64,000 nt of DNA, taken from Bdellovibrionales bacterium RIFOXYA1_FULL_36_14. Its GTDB lineage: Bacteria; Bdellovibrionota; Bacteriovoracia; Bacteriovoracales; Bacteriovoracaceae. The position numbers and the translations under genes are program-made. This document shows positions 54,870 through 64,000 of the stretch, piece by piece. The number at the start of each line of letters is the position of its first letter. Positions within the stretch are counted from its first letter, which is position 1. A model generated the notes under the pieces. The model worked only from the letters and a program-made list of their open reading frames with translations. It was not told where the DNA came from and made no database searches. Where the stretch lies: NCBI GenBank assembly GCA_001769975.1, contig MEPW01000050.1, positions 1 to 64,000 on the forward strand, given 5' to 3'.

Positions 54870-55106
54870 TTGTTTAAATCCAATCTGACACAAACTCTTT
54901 ACCAACACTTCATTTCATCTCATTTAAATGAAAAATTTATGACCGAAGTAACTACCAACTCCATTCCATCCTTTGTTTACGTAGATGGGGTCCAGATAAA
55001 GCTTATGGCGGGATACTACAAAAAAAACATCTCCCGACAAAATACCCTCTACCCCACCAACACTAACCCTAAAGATCTTGAAATAGTTTTTTTTGATAAT
55101 GACTGA
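54870..55106 (+). CDS. Small protein of unknown function, TTG start
   Basis: 78 residues. There is no ATG at the front; a perfect AAGGAGG (54857-54863) precedes TTG at 54870 by 6 bases, which fixes the start. The sequence has no signal peptide or membrane segment. It contains SIPSFVYVDGVQIKLMAGYYKK and ends in the acidic EIVFFDND. No family recognised. The PilZ gene follows after about 80 bases on the same strand. Confidence 0.6.
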   Translation: MFKSNLTQTLYQHFISSHLNEKFMTEVTTNSIPSFVYVDGVQIKLMAGYYKKNISRQNTLYPTNTNPKDLEIVFFDND

Positions 55107-55186
55107 TTAAGACTTTAAATCTATTTGGCAAACGAGCGATTTAAAAGTTATAATCGCACATATGATTACTTACGTAGGAGGAATCA

Positions 55187-55498
55187 ATGGATAATTTCAC
55201 AGAAAGAAGGCAAACCAAAAGAATTAAAACCAATAAAAAGTTAAGAATCTATTCAAGCGTTTCAAGAGTCCCCTATACCGTCGATATTTCTGATATTTCT
55301 ATGCGAGGTGCCTCAGTAAAAACTAAATTCCTCCCCACTCTCGATGAGGTTATTACTTTTGAAGCCATTGATAATTATGTACAACGACTTCACTTTGGCA
55401 ATGCCAGGGTTCGCTGGGTCAAAGATTCTCAAAATATTGGTGATAGCGGCTTTGGTATCGAATTTGACGATGATTTTCCTCTCGAAGCTATAAACTAA
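55187..55498 (+). CDS. PilZ-domain protein
   Basis: 103 residues, a single PilZ domain. The c-di-GMP site is RRQTKR near the start plus DISMRGASVK at about 35, followed by NARVRWVKD and GFGIEFDDDF at the end. It would bind cyclic di-GMP in the cytoplasm and act on a partner protein. The start follows GGAGGA. No cyclase or phosphodiesterase is in the window, so the partner is unknown. Confidence 0.88.
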   Translation: MDNFTERRQTKRIKTNKKLRIYSSVSRVPYTVDISDISMRGASVKTKFLPTLDEVITFEAIDNYVQRLHFGNARVRWVKDSQNIGDSGFGIEFDDDFPLEAIN

Positions 55499-55653
55499 TC
55501 TAACACTTTTTTTAAAAAAACACCTTTCGTTAAAAATCAACAAATGTTCTATTGATTTTCTATAACTATCTGATATGGTTTGTGGGAAAAAAATTAACCA
55601 GATTTTGACATTAGTTTAATGGATTCTAAACATTACTAATAAGGGGTCGCAAG

Positions 55654-56739
55654 ATGAAATATAAGCACTTAAATGTTAGACCAAAAGCGCTCGAAGCTTT
55701 AAAACACTACAACCTTCCAAAGGGCCCACTTGGTTTTGGTAAATACTCTACTCCCATTATGATCGTTTGTGATTATGCTGATGGGAAATGGGGTGAATTA
55801 AAGCTGGCACCCTTTGCTTTTCTAAATTTATTACCAACCGCAAAAGTTTTTCATTATGCACAAGAAGTATTTGAAGGCATGAAAGCCTATAGAGTTGATG
55901 GAAAAGGACCTTATCTTTTTAGGCCTGATAAAAATTTTGAACGATTTAATCTTTCCTGTAAACGAATGGCCATTCCTGAAATCCCCAGAGAATATTTCAT
56001 GGAAGCCATTCAGGCGATCACCGCATATTCTGCAGAATTTATTCCTCAAAAAACGGGTGAATCCCTTTATCTACGACCATTCACTATCGCTACTGAAGAA
56101 AGCCTGGGCATTAAACCATCTGAGAAATATAAATTTGTTGTGGTAGCTTGTCCATCGGACGCATATTTTACCAAAGGTACGGTCCCGGTCATGATCGAAA
56201 GACAAGCAGCCCGCGCCGGAATGGGCGGCACCGGTAATGCTAAAACCGGTGGCAATTATGCAGCCAGTTTGATTTCAGCTATTGAGGCCAAAGAGAGAGG
56301 ATATCTTATGACTCTTTGGCTTGACTCTCTAGAAAAAAGATATGTTGAAGAACTTTCTGGCATGAATTTCTTCTGTATCATTAACGGTGAACTTTGGACT
56401 CCGGCCTTGACCGAAACTATTTTGGTAGGAATCACTCGAGATTCTATCATCCATTTAGCAAAAGATATGGGGCTTAAAGTTCATGAAGAAAGAATTGATA
56501 TTACCGAACTCATAACCAGTATCAAAAACAATGAGTGCACAGAAGCCTTTGCTTGCGGCACCGCCGCCATTATTTCTCCGATAGAGTGTCTTGGTGAAAA
56601 TCATGGCACCAGATATACCTTCAGAGACCAAGGTGGCAATATTTCCTTGAAATTACGTCAACGTCTTCTTGATATTCAAGAAGGACGGTATCAAGCACCA
56701 GAAGGTTGGTTAGTAAAAGTCGACTTACCACAATTATAA
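55654..56739 (+). CDS. ilvE: Branched-chain amino acid aminotransferase
   Basis: Interconverts leucine, isoleucine and valine with their keto acids. 361 residues, the longer eukaryote-like BCAT size. FHYAQEVFEGMKAYR, the PLP lysine Lys197 in NAKTGGNYAASL, LWLDSLEKRYVEELSGMNFF and FACGTAAIISPI are all BCAT blocks. The start follows AAGGGG. It could feed leucine into the degradation genes at 6988-14727 as well as serve synthesis. The phosphohexomutase gene follows 52 bases later. Confidence 0.93.
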   Translation: MKYKHLNVRPKALEALKHYNLPKGPLGFGKYSTPIMIVCDYADGKWGELKLAPFAFLNLLPTAKVFHYAQEVFEGMKAYRVDGKGPYLFRPDKNFERFNLSCKRMAIPEIPREYFMEAIQAITAYSAEFIPQKTGESLYLRPFTIATEESLGIKPSEKYKFVVVACPSDAYFTKGTVPVMIERQAARAGMGGTGNAKTGGNYAASLISAIEAKERGYLMTLWLDSLEKRYVEELSGMNFFCIINGELWTPALTETILVGITRDSIIHLAKDMGLKVHEERIDITELITSIKNNECTEAFACGTAAIISPIECLGENHGTRYTFRDQGGNISLKLRQRLLDIQEGRYQAPEGWLVKVDLPQL

Positions 56740-56791
56740 TTGCTTTTTTCCACCGAATAGAAGAAAATCTCTAAAAAATTCTGGAGGCTAT

Positions 56792-58546
56792 GTGGACACA
56801 GATATTTTAAAACGAGCCCGCGATTGGGCCAGTAATAATTATTTTAGTAAAGAATCAAGACAAGAAATTCAAAAACTACTGGATCAAAACGACCATAAAG
56901 AACTAACCGAACGATTTTATAAATCGATGGAATTTGGAACTGGTGGTATAAGAGGAATTATCGGTGCCGGCCATAATCGTATGAACGTCTATAATGTGCG
57001 AAAAGCTACTCAGGCAATGAGTGATGTCTTAAATAAAACATTTGATCACCCCAGCGTTGCTATCAGCTACGATTCAAGAAATTATTCCTTTGAATTTGCC
57101 AAAGAAACTGCCTCGGTTTTTACAGCTAACAATATAAGAGTTTATCTTTATAAAAGACTCAACCCGGTGGCCCTTCTCTCGTTTGCGGTCAGACATTTTA
57201 ATGCAAGCGCAGGAGTCATGATTACGGCCAGCCACAATCCACCAGAATATAATGGCTACAAAGCTTATTGGAATGATGGGGCCCAGGTTATTCCTCCATA
57301 TGACCAAAATATCATTGATGCTTATAATGCTATTTATGATTATGCCTCTATCAAATCCATGAATTTTGAACAAGCACTCAAAAGCGAACTTATAAGATGG
57401 ATTGAAGAAGATATTGAAAATATTTACTTTGAAAAAGTATTAGCTAAAACTATCCGACCGGAACTCATTAAAAAGAATGCAGATCTTTTAAAGGTCGTTT
57501 ACACCCCCATTCACGGGACTGGATTAGTTCCATGTACCACCATCTTGCAAAAGTTGGGTTTTAAAAACGTTTTGGTAGTTAAAGAACAAACTACTTATGA
57601 TGGAAATTTTCCTACCGTAAAAAGTCCCAATCCGGAAAATGCCGAAGCTCTTAAGATGGCCGTTGATTTATTAAATAGAGAAAACGCTGACTTTGCGATA
57701 GGTACCGATCCTGATGATGATCGCATAGGGGTGGCCATCAAACATCAAAACCAAATTCATTATCTGTCTGGCAATCAGCTGGGAACACTCATGCTCCACT
57801 ATATTATAACCGGATTGTTAGACACAAAAAAAATGCCTTCCAAACCCTATATAGTAAAAACTATAGTCACCACAAGGCTGCAAGATAAGATTGCCCATCA
57901 CTTTAACGTACACGTTGAAAATACGCTGACCGGCTTTAAGTGGATTTGTGGAAAAATGAAAGAGATTGAAGAAACCAAACAAGGCCAAACTTTTTTATTT
58001 GGCACAGAAGAATCTTTCGGTTTCTTAAATCACGATATGGTAAGAGACAAGGATGGGTGCGCGCCAGTTGCCCTACTTTGCGAAATGGCCCTCTATTATA
58101 AATTAAAAAATATGACTTTGATCGATGCCTTGGATGCAATTTATACAGAGTTTGGTTTTCATCATGAAGATTTACTCAATCTTAATTATCTGGGAAAAGA
58201 AGGATCGGAAAAAATTAAAAGAATTATGAAACTATTTAGAGAAAATACGCCGAAATCTTTTGCAGGTGAAAAACTTATTGCCTTAGAAGACTATAATATA
58301 CCTCAAAAGATCTGCTTACAGACACATAAAATTACCAGTCTAAATATTCCTAAAAGTGATGTCCTGGGATTTTATTTTGCATCAGGCAATATTCTTTATT
58401 GCAGACCCAGCGGAACTGAACCCAAAATAAAATTCTACACGATGATTAAAGAAACCGAAGGTACACTTAATACTATGAAAGATAATGCCAAAAGAAAAAC
58501 CAAAGAATTAATTCAATTTATAAAAGAAAAAGCGGATCAAGCATGA
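56792..58546 (+). CDS. Phosphoglucomutase / phosphomannomutase family
   Basis: 584 residues, the size of PgcA-type alpha-phosphoglucomutases. Catalytic Ser147 is in MITASHNPPEYNGYK, the metal loop is GTDPDDDRIG, the sugar-binding loop FGTEESFGFL and the phosphate loop CRPSGTEPKIKFY. The start is GTG, 4 bases after GGAGG; an ATG two bases earlier is out of frame. The stop overlaps the queC ATG. Substrate (glucose or mannose phosphates, or phosphoribose) is not certain. Confidence 0.9.
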   Translation: MDTDILKRARDWASNNYFSKESRQEIQKLLDQNDHKELTERFYKSMEFGTGGIRGIIGAGHNRMNVYNVRKATQAMSDVLNKTFDHPSVAISYDSRNYSFEFAKETASVFTANNIRVYLYKRLNPVALLSFAVRHFNASAGVMITASHNPPEYNGYKAYWNDGAQVIPPYDQNIIDAYNAIYDYASIKSMNFEQALKSELIRWIEEDIENIYFEKVLAKTIRPELIKKNADLLKVVYTPIHGTGLVPCTTILQKLGFKNVLVVKEQTTYDGNFPTVKSPNPENAEALKMAVDLLNRENADFAIGTDPDDDRIGVAIKHQNQIHYLSGNQLGTLMLHYIITGLLDTKKMPSKPYIVKTIVTTRLQDKIAHHFNVHVENTLTGFKWICGKMKEIEETKQGQTFLFGTEESFGFLNHDMVRDKDGCAPVALLCEMALYYKLKNMTLIDALDAIYTEFGFHHEDLLNLNYLGKEGSEKIKRIMKLFRENTPKSFAGEKLIALEDYNIPQKICLQTHKITSLNIPKSDVLGFYFASGNILYCRPSGTEPKIKFYTMIKETEGTLNTMKDNAKRKTKELIQFIKEKADQA

Positions 58547-59235
58547 CAGAAAAATCAAAGGAATTAGCTATTGTTCTAGTCAGTGGTGGTATGGACTCGT
58601 TAGTAACCGCCGCTATCGCTAACACCATGTACGAAAATCTGGCTTTCCTACACCTAAATTACGGACAAAAAACTGAACAAAAAGAGCATAGTTCATTTCA
58701 TAAAATTGCTGATTTTTACAAGGTTCCATCTAAACTTAGAAAAATAATCAACGTGGATTATTTTACTCACATTGGTGGTAGTTCCTTAACCGATGATAAA
58801 ATTGAAGTGAGTGATTACAAAGGAACTTCGCAAGACATTCCTAATAGCTATGTCCCTTTTCGCAACACCCATATCGTGGCCATGGCTGTTAGTTGGGGAG
58901 AAGTTATAGGTGCCAAAAAAATTTTTATTGGAGCAGTTTACGAAGATTCCAGTGGATATCCCGACTGTCGTCCCAGTTATATTAAGGCCCTCAATCAATT
59001 AATCAAAGAAGGGACTAAAAAAGGTGACATTGAAGTTATAACTCCAGTTATTCATATGAAAAAATCTGAAATAGTTAAAAAAGCTATTGAACTTAAGGCA
59101 CCCTTAGAATTAAGTTGGTCTTGCTATAAAAATGAAGATCGTGCTTGTGGAAAATGTGACTCTTGTATGCTTCGCCTCAAAGGATTTCACGAAGCAGGAC
59201 TCATTGATCCCATTGCCTACGAAATAACGACGTAA
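58543..59235 (+). CDS. queC: 7-cyano-7-deazaguanine synthase
   Basis: Makes preQ0 for queuosine tRNA modification with ATP and ammonia. 230 residues. VSGGMDSLV is the PP-loop; the Zn cysteines are in WSCYKNEDRACGKCDSCMLR at the end; YVPFRNTHIVAMA and YPDCRPSYI are conserved. It overlaps the phosphohexomutase stop by 4 bases (ATGA). queD, queE and queF are not in the window. Confidence 0.95.
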   Translation: MTEKSKELAIVLVSGGMDSLVTAAIANTMYENLAFLHLNYGQKTEQKEHSSFHKIADFYKVPSKLRKIINVDYFTHIGGSSLTDDKIEVSDYKGTSQDIPNSYVPFRNTHIVAMAVSWGEVIGAKKIFIGAVYEDSSGYPDCRPSYIKALNQLIKEGTKKGDIEVITPVIHMKKSEIVKKAIELKAPLELSWSCYKNEDRACGKCDSCMLRLKGFHEAGLIDPIAYEITT

Positions 59236-59266
59236 CTTTAAGAAGGAAAGTTGCGGTAAGCACATC

Positions 59267-61486
59267 TTATTCTCGTAGTTTAAAAAGATACGAACCGCTA
59301 AAATCTCTAACTAGCTCAAAGTAAGTTTTGTTGTCAAAAAATTTTTGCAGTCCCAGCGTTTGATACCTATGTATTTCAGTTGCACCGATAAATATATAAT
59401 TAACTGCTCCTGCGCGAAGTAATTTAAATGCCAGCGACGCATCTTTAGTATTATATATTGTTTCAAGCGATTTAACTTTATTCAAGGCTACCTGGTAAGC
59501 AGTTCCTCGAAGCATAACATGATTAGGCCAGCCGATGTAGGTTGGAAGACCTGTGAATTTGCTTATGCGAAGAGTCTCTAAATCAAACGGTTTTTCACCG
59601 ACAGCTTCTAATATGATAGGGGTTCCTTTAATGTTCTTATTTATCCATTGAATAGCTTCATAGGCTCCTTTATCCCACTTTACGTAAGCAGAAAGTGGAT
59701 CCAAAGAAAATTTATCGTTAAGCTTATAAAAGGAATAACTCAGTAATACTGAACCTATGGTTCCAATTACTATAAAAATCATTAACGAAAAAGACCAAAT
59801 CAGGTACTTTAAATTTTTAATTTTAAACTGACTGTTCAGTATTCGAGCTGGTAACCGAAGAAGAATCACCGCACATATTGCAAACCAAATCCAAACATTA
59901 TTAAGCGTTTTAAAAATTGTATTAAGTCTATCCATAAAATAAAGATGTTCTGCTAAAAAAATAAAAGTGAGTGCAACCAGAAGTAACTTAAAAGAAAAAT
60001 TTAGATAATAATGAAAATCATCTTTAGAGGCCCATAAAATATTTATCGTGATCATTGCTATCAAACAAAAAATAATTATGTCATTGAAAATCATTTTTTT
60101 AGCAACAACTTGGAAAAGAGCAAATGTTGCAAGTGCTAAGGGAAGTGATATCCATTTATTGATTCTAAATTTAGTTCTTTTCATATGGAAAAAATAAAAT
60201 AGGAAAATAAGGAAGATGATATTAAACCAAGTTCCCAAATACATGTAGTAATTACCAATATGATTAAGTTTATCAACTACAAAACCAAAATCTACACTTG
60301 TTCCGGTTCGAAGAATCTGCAACATTGGCAAATACAAAATAACCGTTACGACAAAGAGGATAATTAAATAAAGCAAAGTTTTATATTCCTTAAATATATT
60401 TTTATCTAAGGAAACAAACCACATGATCATAATTGAATAAATTAAAAAATCCCAGCCATTAAATCCAATTAGGCTCCCCCATACAAGCGCGAGGAAAAAA
60501 TAGAAAACATATTGAGCATATTTCATAGACTTTATGTAAGGATCCCTCACTAGATATACAAAAGTTAAAAGTACAATAGTTATGGGATAAGCAAAAACAT
60601 GTGGGTGTAAATCCTTAAAGATAAATGACCAGAAGGGATATTCGGCAAACGATCCATTTTCAAAGACTCTGGTCGTGTACCAAAAATGATCTTTGGGAAA
60701 ATTTACCAATTTTAAATAAAAGGCTGCCCAGTTAGAGCTACATATTACAAAGATTGCCCCTCCAATCGCTAGCACACGTTGCTTAGTGACCCACCTAAAT
60801 AAACTATAAAGCGAAGTCACCATTAGTGCGGGCAGGGTGGCGGCAACGACTGTATAACCAACAGTATTAGAAAGATTCAACATTTTTAAAAAACCTGCAT
60901 AACAATAATATCCCCAATAATAATATTTCATCACGACATCCGGGGACCAATTATCAAAAATCGGAAAATAATCTCTTCTAATTAGATATGAAAGCAGAGA
61001 TAAATCCATGCTTTTTTCACCCCAACTGGAATCAGGGTAGAGTGAATGTAAAACTAAAAAAGCAATAAAAGTATATTGGAATAGAGAATCTTGAATGAGT
61101 ATCTCTTTAAAGGCAGATTCATTAAAAATGAGAATATCTTTTTTTGATGCAAGATAATAACCACCGATAGAAAGAAAAATAAAAAATAGAAAAACGCTCC
61201 ATACAAAGCTCGGGGAAAAAAAGAGGATTTTAAATTGAGGGATAAGCCAGATTATATAAGTAAAAGCCACTAAAAAAAATACTCTTAGAGTTCCCAGGAA
61301 GATTAGAGAACGACCTTGTAGCAAGCATGAAAGCCAAGGGTGCAATAGATAAGCACTCCACTGAAACATATACATCCAAGCGATGATTTTAAGTAATGCA
61401 AAAAAATCTACATTAAAAAAAAATGTATTAAAAAATATAATTAAAATGATTGGGATAAAAATACAAAAAACAAGGTATTTTTTCAT
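59267..61486 (-). CDS. DUF2298 (YYY) multi-pass membrane protein
   Basis: 739 residues with about fourteen membrane segments. Conserved DUF2298 blocks: SWGEKSMDLSLLSYLIRRDYFPIFDNWSPD, MKYYYWGYYCYAGFL and AEYPFWSFIFKDLHPHVFAYP (each split by a few variable residues). The C-terminal part (from about 610) is a soluble tail with the INKNIKGTPIILEA segment. The family resembles GT-C glycosyltransferases, with aspartates in the first loop. It starts directly after the pyrD stop, with no gap, so translation is coupled. A lipid-linked sugar transfer role is plausible but unproven. Confidence 0.78.
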   Translation of the reverse strand: MKKYLVFCIFIPIILIIFFNTFFFNVDFFALLKIIAWMYMFQWSAYLLHPWLSCLLQGRSLIFLGTLRVFFLVAFTYIIWLIPQFKILFFSPSFVWSVFLFFIFLSIGGYYLASKKDILIFNESAFKEILIQDSLFQYTFIAFLVLHSLYPDSSWGEKSMDLSLLSYLIRRDYFPIFDNWSPDVVMKYYYWGYYCYAGFLKMLNLSNTVGYTVVAATLPALMVTSLYSLFRWVTKQRVLAIGGAIFVICSSNWAAFYLKLVNFPKDHFWYTTRVFENGSFAEYPFWSFIFKDLHPHVFAYPITIVLLTFVYLVRDPYIKSMKYAQYVFYFFLALVWGSLIGFNGWDFLIYSIMIMWFVSLDKNIFKEYKTLLYLIILFVVTVILYLPMLQILRTGTSVDFGFVVDKLNHIGNYYMYLGTWFNIIFLIFLFYFFHMKRTKFRINKWISLPLALATFALFQVVAKKMIFNDIIIFCLIAMITINILWASKDDFHYYLNFSFKLLLVALTFIFLAEHLYFMDRLNTIFKTLNNVWIWFAICAVILLRLPARILNSQFKIKNLKYLIWSFSLMIFIVIGTIGSVLLSYSFYKLNDKFSLDPLSAYVKWDKGAYEAIQWINKNIKGTPIILEAVGEKPFDLETLRISKFTGLPTYIGWPNHVMLRGTAYQVALNKVKSLETIYNTKDASLAFKLLRAGAVNYIFIGATEIHRYQTLGLQKFFDNKTYFELVRDFSGSYLFKLRE

Positions 61487-62542
61487 TTATCTTTTTGCGT
61501 CTTTAATATTTTCTAGTAATTCATTGAGATTGTTTATTTTATTTTTTAACAGGACCCGATCAATTTCATTTTTAAAGTCCTGTAATATGCCGGGACCTTG
61601 ATAAACAAATGACGTGTAAATTTGAATCAACTTACCACCCATTTTCCAATGTTCCCATATATCATCAAATGAAAAGATTCCACCGACCGCAATCATTTGC
61701 ATATGATCAACTTCTTTAATTCTATCCATCACAAATTTTCTTACCATTTTTGATTTATCGCGCAGCAATTTTCCGGATATGCCCCCCTTGCCTCGTTGCT
61801 CCATAATGGTTGTATTGGTCGCTATAATTCCTGATAACCCAAATTCCTTGGCCACTTCTATCGTATTTTCCAAATCTTTAAAATCCTGATCTGGTGAAAT
61901 TTTTAAATAGAGTGATCGAGGGGTCTTTTTGCGCCCCTTCTCTAATTCACTAAATATCTCTCTTAAAAATTCCTTACCTAGTAATTCTCTCAGTCCTGGA
62001 GTATTAGGAGAAGAGACATTTACCACTAAATAATCGACCACTCCGGCAAACTTGTCATACAATATCCGGTAATCTCCGGCAGCATCTTCGCGAGAAGTTA
62101 ATTTATTTTTCCCAATATTAATCCCTAAACTTTTGCCATTTCTATTGGCACCTACAACATTTTGATAAACCAATTCCGCCCCAAGATTATTAAAACCCAT
62201 GGAGTTTCGAAAACTCTCTTCACTTGGATAACGCCATAGTCGTGGTTTTTCGTTACCGATTTGAAATTTAGGTGTGACCGTACCGATTTCCACAGCACCA
62301 AAATTTAGTTTGGTAAAAAAACTGATAGCCTTGCCGTTTTCATCAAAACCCGCAGCTAGCCCCACCGGAAAATCCCATTTATTTCCGTTGACTTCTAATC
62401 CATATTTAGCAAAATCGTTAGGAAAATTCCAAAGATTAGCAAGGCCCGGCATTTGTTCAAATGTGCTTAGTGCAAAATTATGCACAAACTCCGGATCAAA
62501 TTTAAAAGCCATCTTCTTAAATAAATTATAAAAAATACTCAC
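61487..62542 (-). CDS. pyrD: Dihydroorotate dehydrogenase (quinone, class 2)
   Basis: Oxidises dihydroorotate to orotate at the inner membrane with quinone. 351 residues, class-2 length with the N-terminal membrane-binding helix (FYNLFKKMAFKFDPEFVHNF). VGLAAGFDENGKAI, FGAVEIGTVTPKFQIGNEKPRLWR, NSMGFNN, GINIGKNK, VVNVSSPNTPGLRELL (the class-2 catalytic Ser region) and IIATNTTI are seen. The start is GTG at 62542 with a weak ribosome site. A GTG plus the tight fit to the lipoprotein gene upstream suggests coupling. Confidence 0.95.
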   Translation of the reverse strand: MSIFYNLFKKMAFKFDPEFVHNFALSTFEQMPGLANLWNFPNDFAKYGLEVNGNKWDFPVGLAAGFDENGKAISFFTKLNFGAVEIGTVTPKFQIGNEKPRLWRYPSEESFRNSMGFNNLGAELVYQNVVGANRNGKSLGINIGKNKLTSREDAAGDYRILYDKFAGVVDYLVVNVSSPNTPGLRELLGKEFLREIFSELEKGRKKTPRSLYLKISPDQDFKDLENTIEVAKEFGLSGIIATNTTIMEQRGKGGISGKLLRDKSKMVRKFVMDRIKEVDHMQMIAVGGIFSFDDIWEHWKMGGKLIQIYTSFVYQGPGILQDFKNEIDRVLLKNKINNLNELLENIKDAKR

Positions 62543-62562
62543 TTATAAACTCATTTCTTTAA

Positions 62563-63510
62563 TTAATATAGTTGGACATAGTCGCCCTCTAACACAGAGC
62601 CACCTGAGTGTAGTATTGCTACTGATCCATCTTCACCAAAATAATCAATAACCTCTATGGTACCTTTAACATGACCTTTGCTAACGCCAATCAGCGCACC
62701 AGTCTCTGGATCATAAATTTCAGTTCCTTCAGTCATCACTTTTAAAACATCCCCAACATTAATACCACTTAATCTACCTGCATTAATAAAAATTTTATTG
62801 CTAATAATCTTAGCAACCCGTCCCACCCAATCATATTTAGCAGCCACTTCGACGACTTTGGGAATAATTTTACGAGCAGCAATTTTCGCCGAATATCTCA
62901 GCAAATTTCTTCGGTAATCAAGTTGTCCCTCTCGTTCGGTTCGAAAAAAACGGTAAGTGCTATCATCCGCATAGCCCTTGACGATTTCTGTAAAAATTTC
63001 TTTGTTTGAACTTATATCAAAAATTCGAACTTCCAAGCTAGTTTCTGTATAGGCTTTAACTTTTCTGACAAGTCCTATTTCATCAGCCTTTTCCCTGATC
63101 CTGGCATCAATAATCCGGCCATACATAACAAAGTTCACTCCATTTATTTTAGCTTCTCGAGACATTTGTGCCAATTTCTGGCCTCCTCCCACATATATCT
63201 CTTTGGATGTTCCAAATGTTTTATTGGCAACTGTATCTAAAATAAATTCTTTAGTACGACCAAGTTCATTGGTTAGTTCCTGAGTTGTAATAATGGCAAG
63301 ATCATCACCGCCGTAAGGAGCTTCATTAAAAAAAGCAAGAAGTGCCACCTTTTTTCTCACGCTGTCAGAAAACATTGCCGCACTATTTTGATAACCAAGA
63401 CCTTTTTTCCCTTCTTCTTTGGTTTTAAAATTTCTTTTTACCACGGGACTCGAACAAGCAAATATAAAAAATAAGCATAATAAAGAAATTGAACTGATTT
63501 TTTTCATCAT
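62563..63510 (-). CDS. FlgT/CsgG-like lipoprotein
   Basis: 315 residues from the ATG at 63510 (SD AGGT); the frame opens at 63537 and would overlap the preceding gene. The signal peptide ends in the lipobox IFACS. Residues about 50-210 resemble the ABD-like fold of CsgG/LpoB/FlgT proteins (KKVALLAFFNEAP, VNFVMYGRIIDARIREK, SLEVRIFDISSNKEIF). Residues about 225-315 are FlgT C-terminal-like (GRVAKIISNKIFINAGRLSGINVGDVL; GVSKGHVKGTIEVIDYFG, split by variable residues). It is probably a periplasmic envelope protein linked to flagella or another outer-membrane assembly. No flagellar gene is in view. Confidence 0.7.
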   Translation of the reverse strand: MMKKISSISLLCLFFIFACSSPVVKRNFKTKEEGKKGLGYQNSAAMFSDSVRKKVALLAFFNEAPYGGDDLAIITTQELTNELGRTKEFILDTVANKTFGTSKEIYVGGGQKLAQMSREAKINGVNFVMYGRIIDARIREKADEIGLVRKVKAYTETSLEVRIFDISSNKEIFTEIVKGYADDSTYRFFRTEREGQLDYRRNLLRYSAKIAARKIIPKVVEVAAKYDWVGRVAKIISNKIFINAGRLSGINVGDVLKVMTEGTEIYDPETGALIGVSKGHVKGTIEVIDYFGEDGSVAILHSGGSVLEGDYVQLY

Positions 63511-63514
63511 AATA

Positions 63515-64000
63515 TTACCTGCTTTTGGTTTCACCACTATCTTCTTCCGAAGTCGTAATCAACTTTAAAACGTAGGGATTATCATCATCTACAAATGTAA
63601 TTAATTTGGAAGTACTTATCCGATTATTTTTAAGTCCTGATAGAAATTTTTTTAAGTCTTCGGTAGCCCCCTGATAAGAAAGCAAAATTTGGCCTTTGTC
63701 GCCAACGTATGATTCAAGAGTCGGACGTAATTGAAACCGCGCCCCCTTGTTAACCAGTTCTTCATTAAAAGAAAGAATATCCTTCACAGAGGAAATATTT
63801 TGCAACTCCAACGTAATTTTATTTTCTTCATTAATTAAGGAACTGATTTTTTTTGATTCAGCACCTAGATTCCCAAGCGGAAGATTGTAAGTATAACTGG
63901 CAACAGATGAGGCAAAACCACTTATTTCATCCATAAAATATTGTTTTTTTTCAATGGGAAAATCATAATGACCGACAATCTCTCCGGACATTAAATCCTT
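63515..64000 (-). CDS. Protein upstream of the FlgT-like lipoprotein, start probably outside
   Basis: The frame reaches the right edge with KDL before the first ATG at 63991; AAGGA lies 4 bases before that ATG but there is no signal peptide, so I treat it as the C-terminal 160 or so residues of a longer protein. ILLSYQGATEDLKKFLSGLKNN with the following strand resembles the small alpha/beta domains of FlgT or curli-type outer-membrane proteins, which fits the next gene. It ends in a charged EEDSGETKSR tail. The stop lies 5 bases before the ATG of the lipoprotein gene. Confidence 0.5.
   Translation of the reverse strand, partial: KDLMSGEIVGHYDFPIEKKQYFMDEISGFASSVASYTYNLPLGNLGAESKKISSLINEENKITLELQNISSVKDILSFNEELVNKGARFQLRPTLESYVGDKGQILLSYQGATEDLKKFLSGLKNNRISTSKLITFVDDDNPYVLKLITTSEEDSGETKSR

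Overview
This window is AT-rich chromosomal DNA of a Gram-negative bacterium. It is densely packed with genes on both strands and has no rRNA, tRNA, CRISPR array, insertion sequence or prophage that I can recognise. Outer-membrane-type proteins, many lipoproteins with N-terminal lipoboxes, a BamB-like propeller, and a rich acyl-CoA and branched-chain degradation gene set alongside a C5 haem pathway suggest a delta-proteobacterium-like or Bdellovibrionota-like organism (Bacteriovorax relatives come to mind). That placement is inference from gene content, not a computed phylogeny.

Positions 1-25,300 are an acyl-CoA metabolism region. It opens with an ADP-forming acyl-CoA synthetase (cut by the window edge) coupled to a BioD-like/DRTGG protein. 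Next come a thiolase and a biotin-dependent carboxyltransferase. A leucine-degradation set follows: methylcrotonyl-CoA carboxylase beta, an enoyl-CoA hydratase, an HMG-CoA-lyase-like enzyme and isovaleryl-CoA dehydrogenase. The biotin-carboxylase (alpha) subunit seems to survive only as a broken C-terminal remnant at 9410-9886. A beta-oxidation operon (fadI-fadJ-etfB-etfA), a 590-residue acyl-CoA dehydrogenase and a membrane Fe-S/cytochrome b-like protein of the ETF:menaquinone oxidoreductase type form a connected electron route from acyl-CoA to the quinone pool.

Positions 25,400-43,600 are mostly housekeeping and envelope genes. The order rnc-era-der-yfgM-like-bamB on the minus strand matches a widely conserved RNA-processing, ribosome-assembly and outer-membrane-assembly neighbourhood, interrupted by two outer-membrane-type genes on the plus strand. 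A XerC/D-like protein with degraded active-site residues starts next to rnc. Then come transaldolase, a matrixin-type lipoprotein protease, infC-rpmI-rplT (infC with an ATT start behind a GGAGG), folE, a PlsB-like acyltransferase, a CBS-less IMPDH/GMPR-family enzyme and a Na/Pi-cotransporter-like protein with a PhoU-like tail.

Positions 43,700-48,500 hold a tight haem operon: a short hemA, a hemC-hemD-like fusion with a TTG start, hemL and hemE. Just downstream on the opposite strand are two unannotated 52-residue secreted peptides with a shared CxNCKVV...STN pattern. They are the most novel-looking element here. Positions 49,000-64,000 carry a DUF2333 protein, a tungsten-type aldehyde ferredoxin oxidoreductase, a secreted Cache-domain protein, an EF-G-like GTPase, a PilZ protein, ilvE-phosphohexomutase-queC, and pyrD with a DUF2298 membrane protein and FlgT-like lipoprotein genes. 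The last gene is cut by the right edge.
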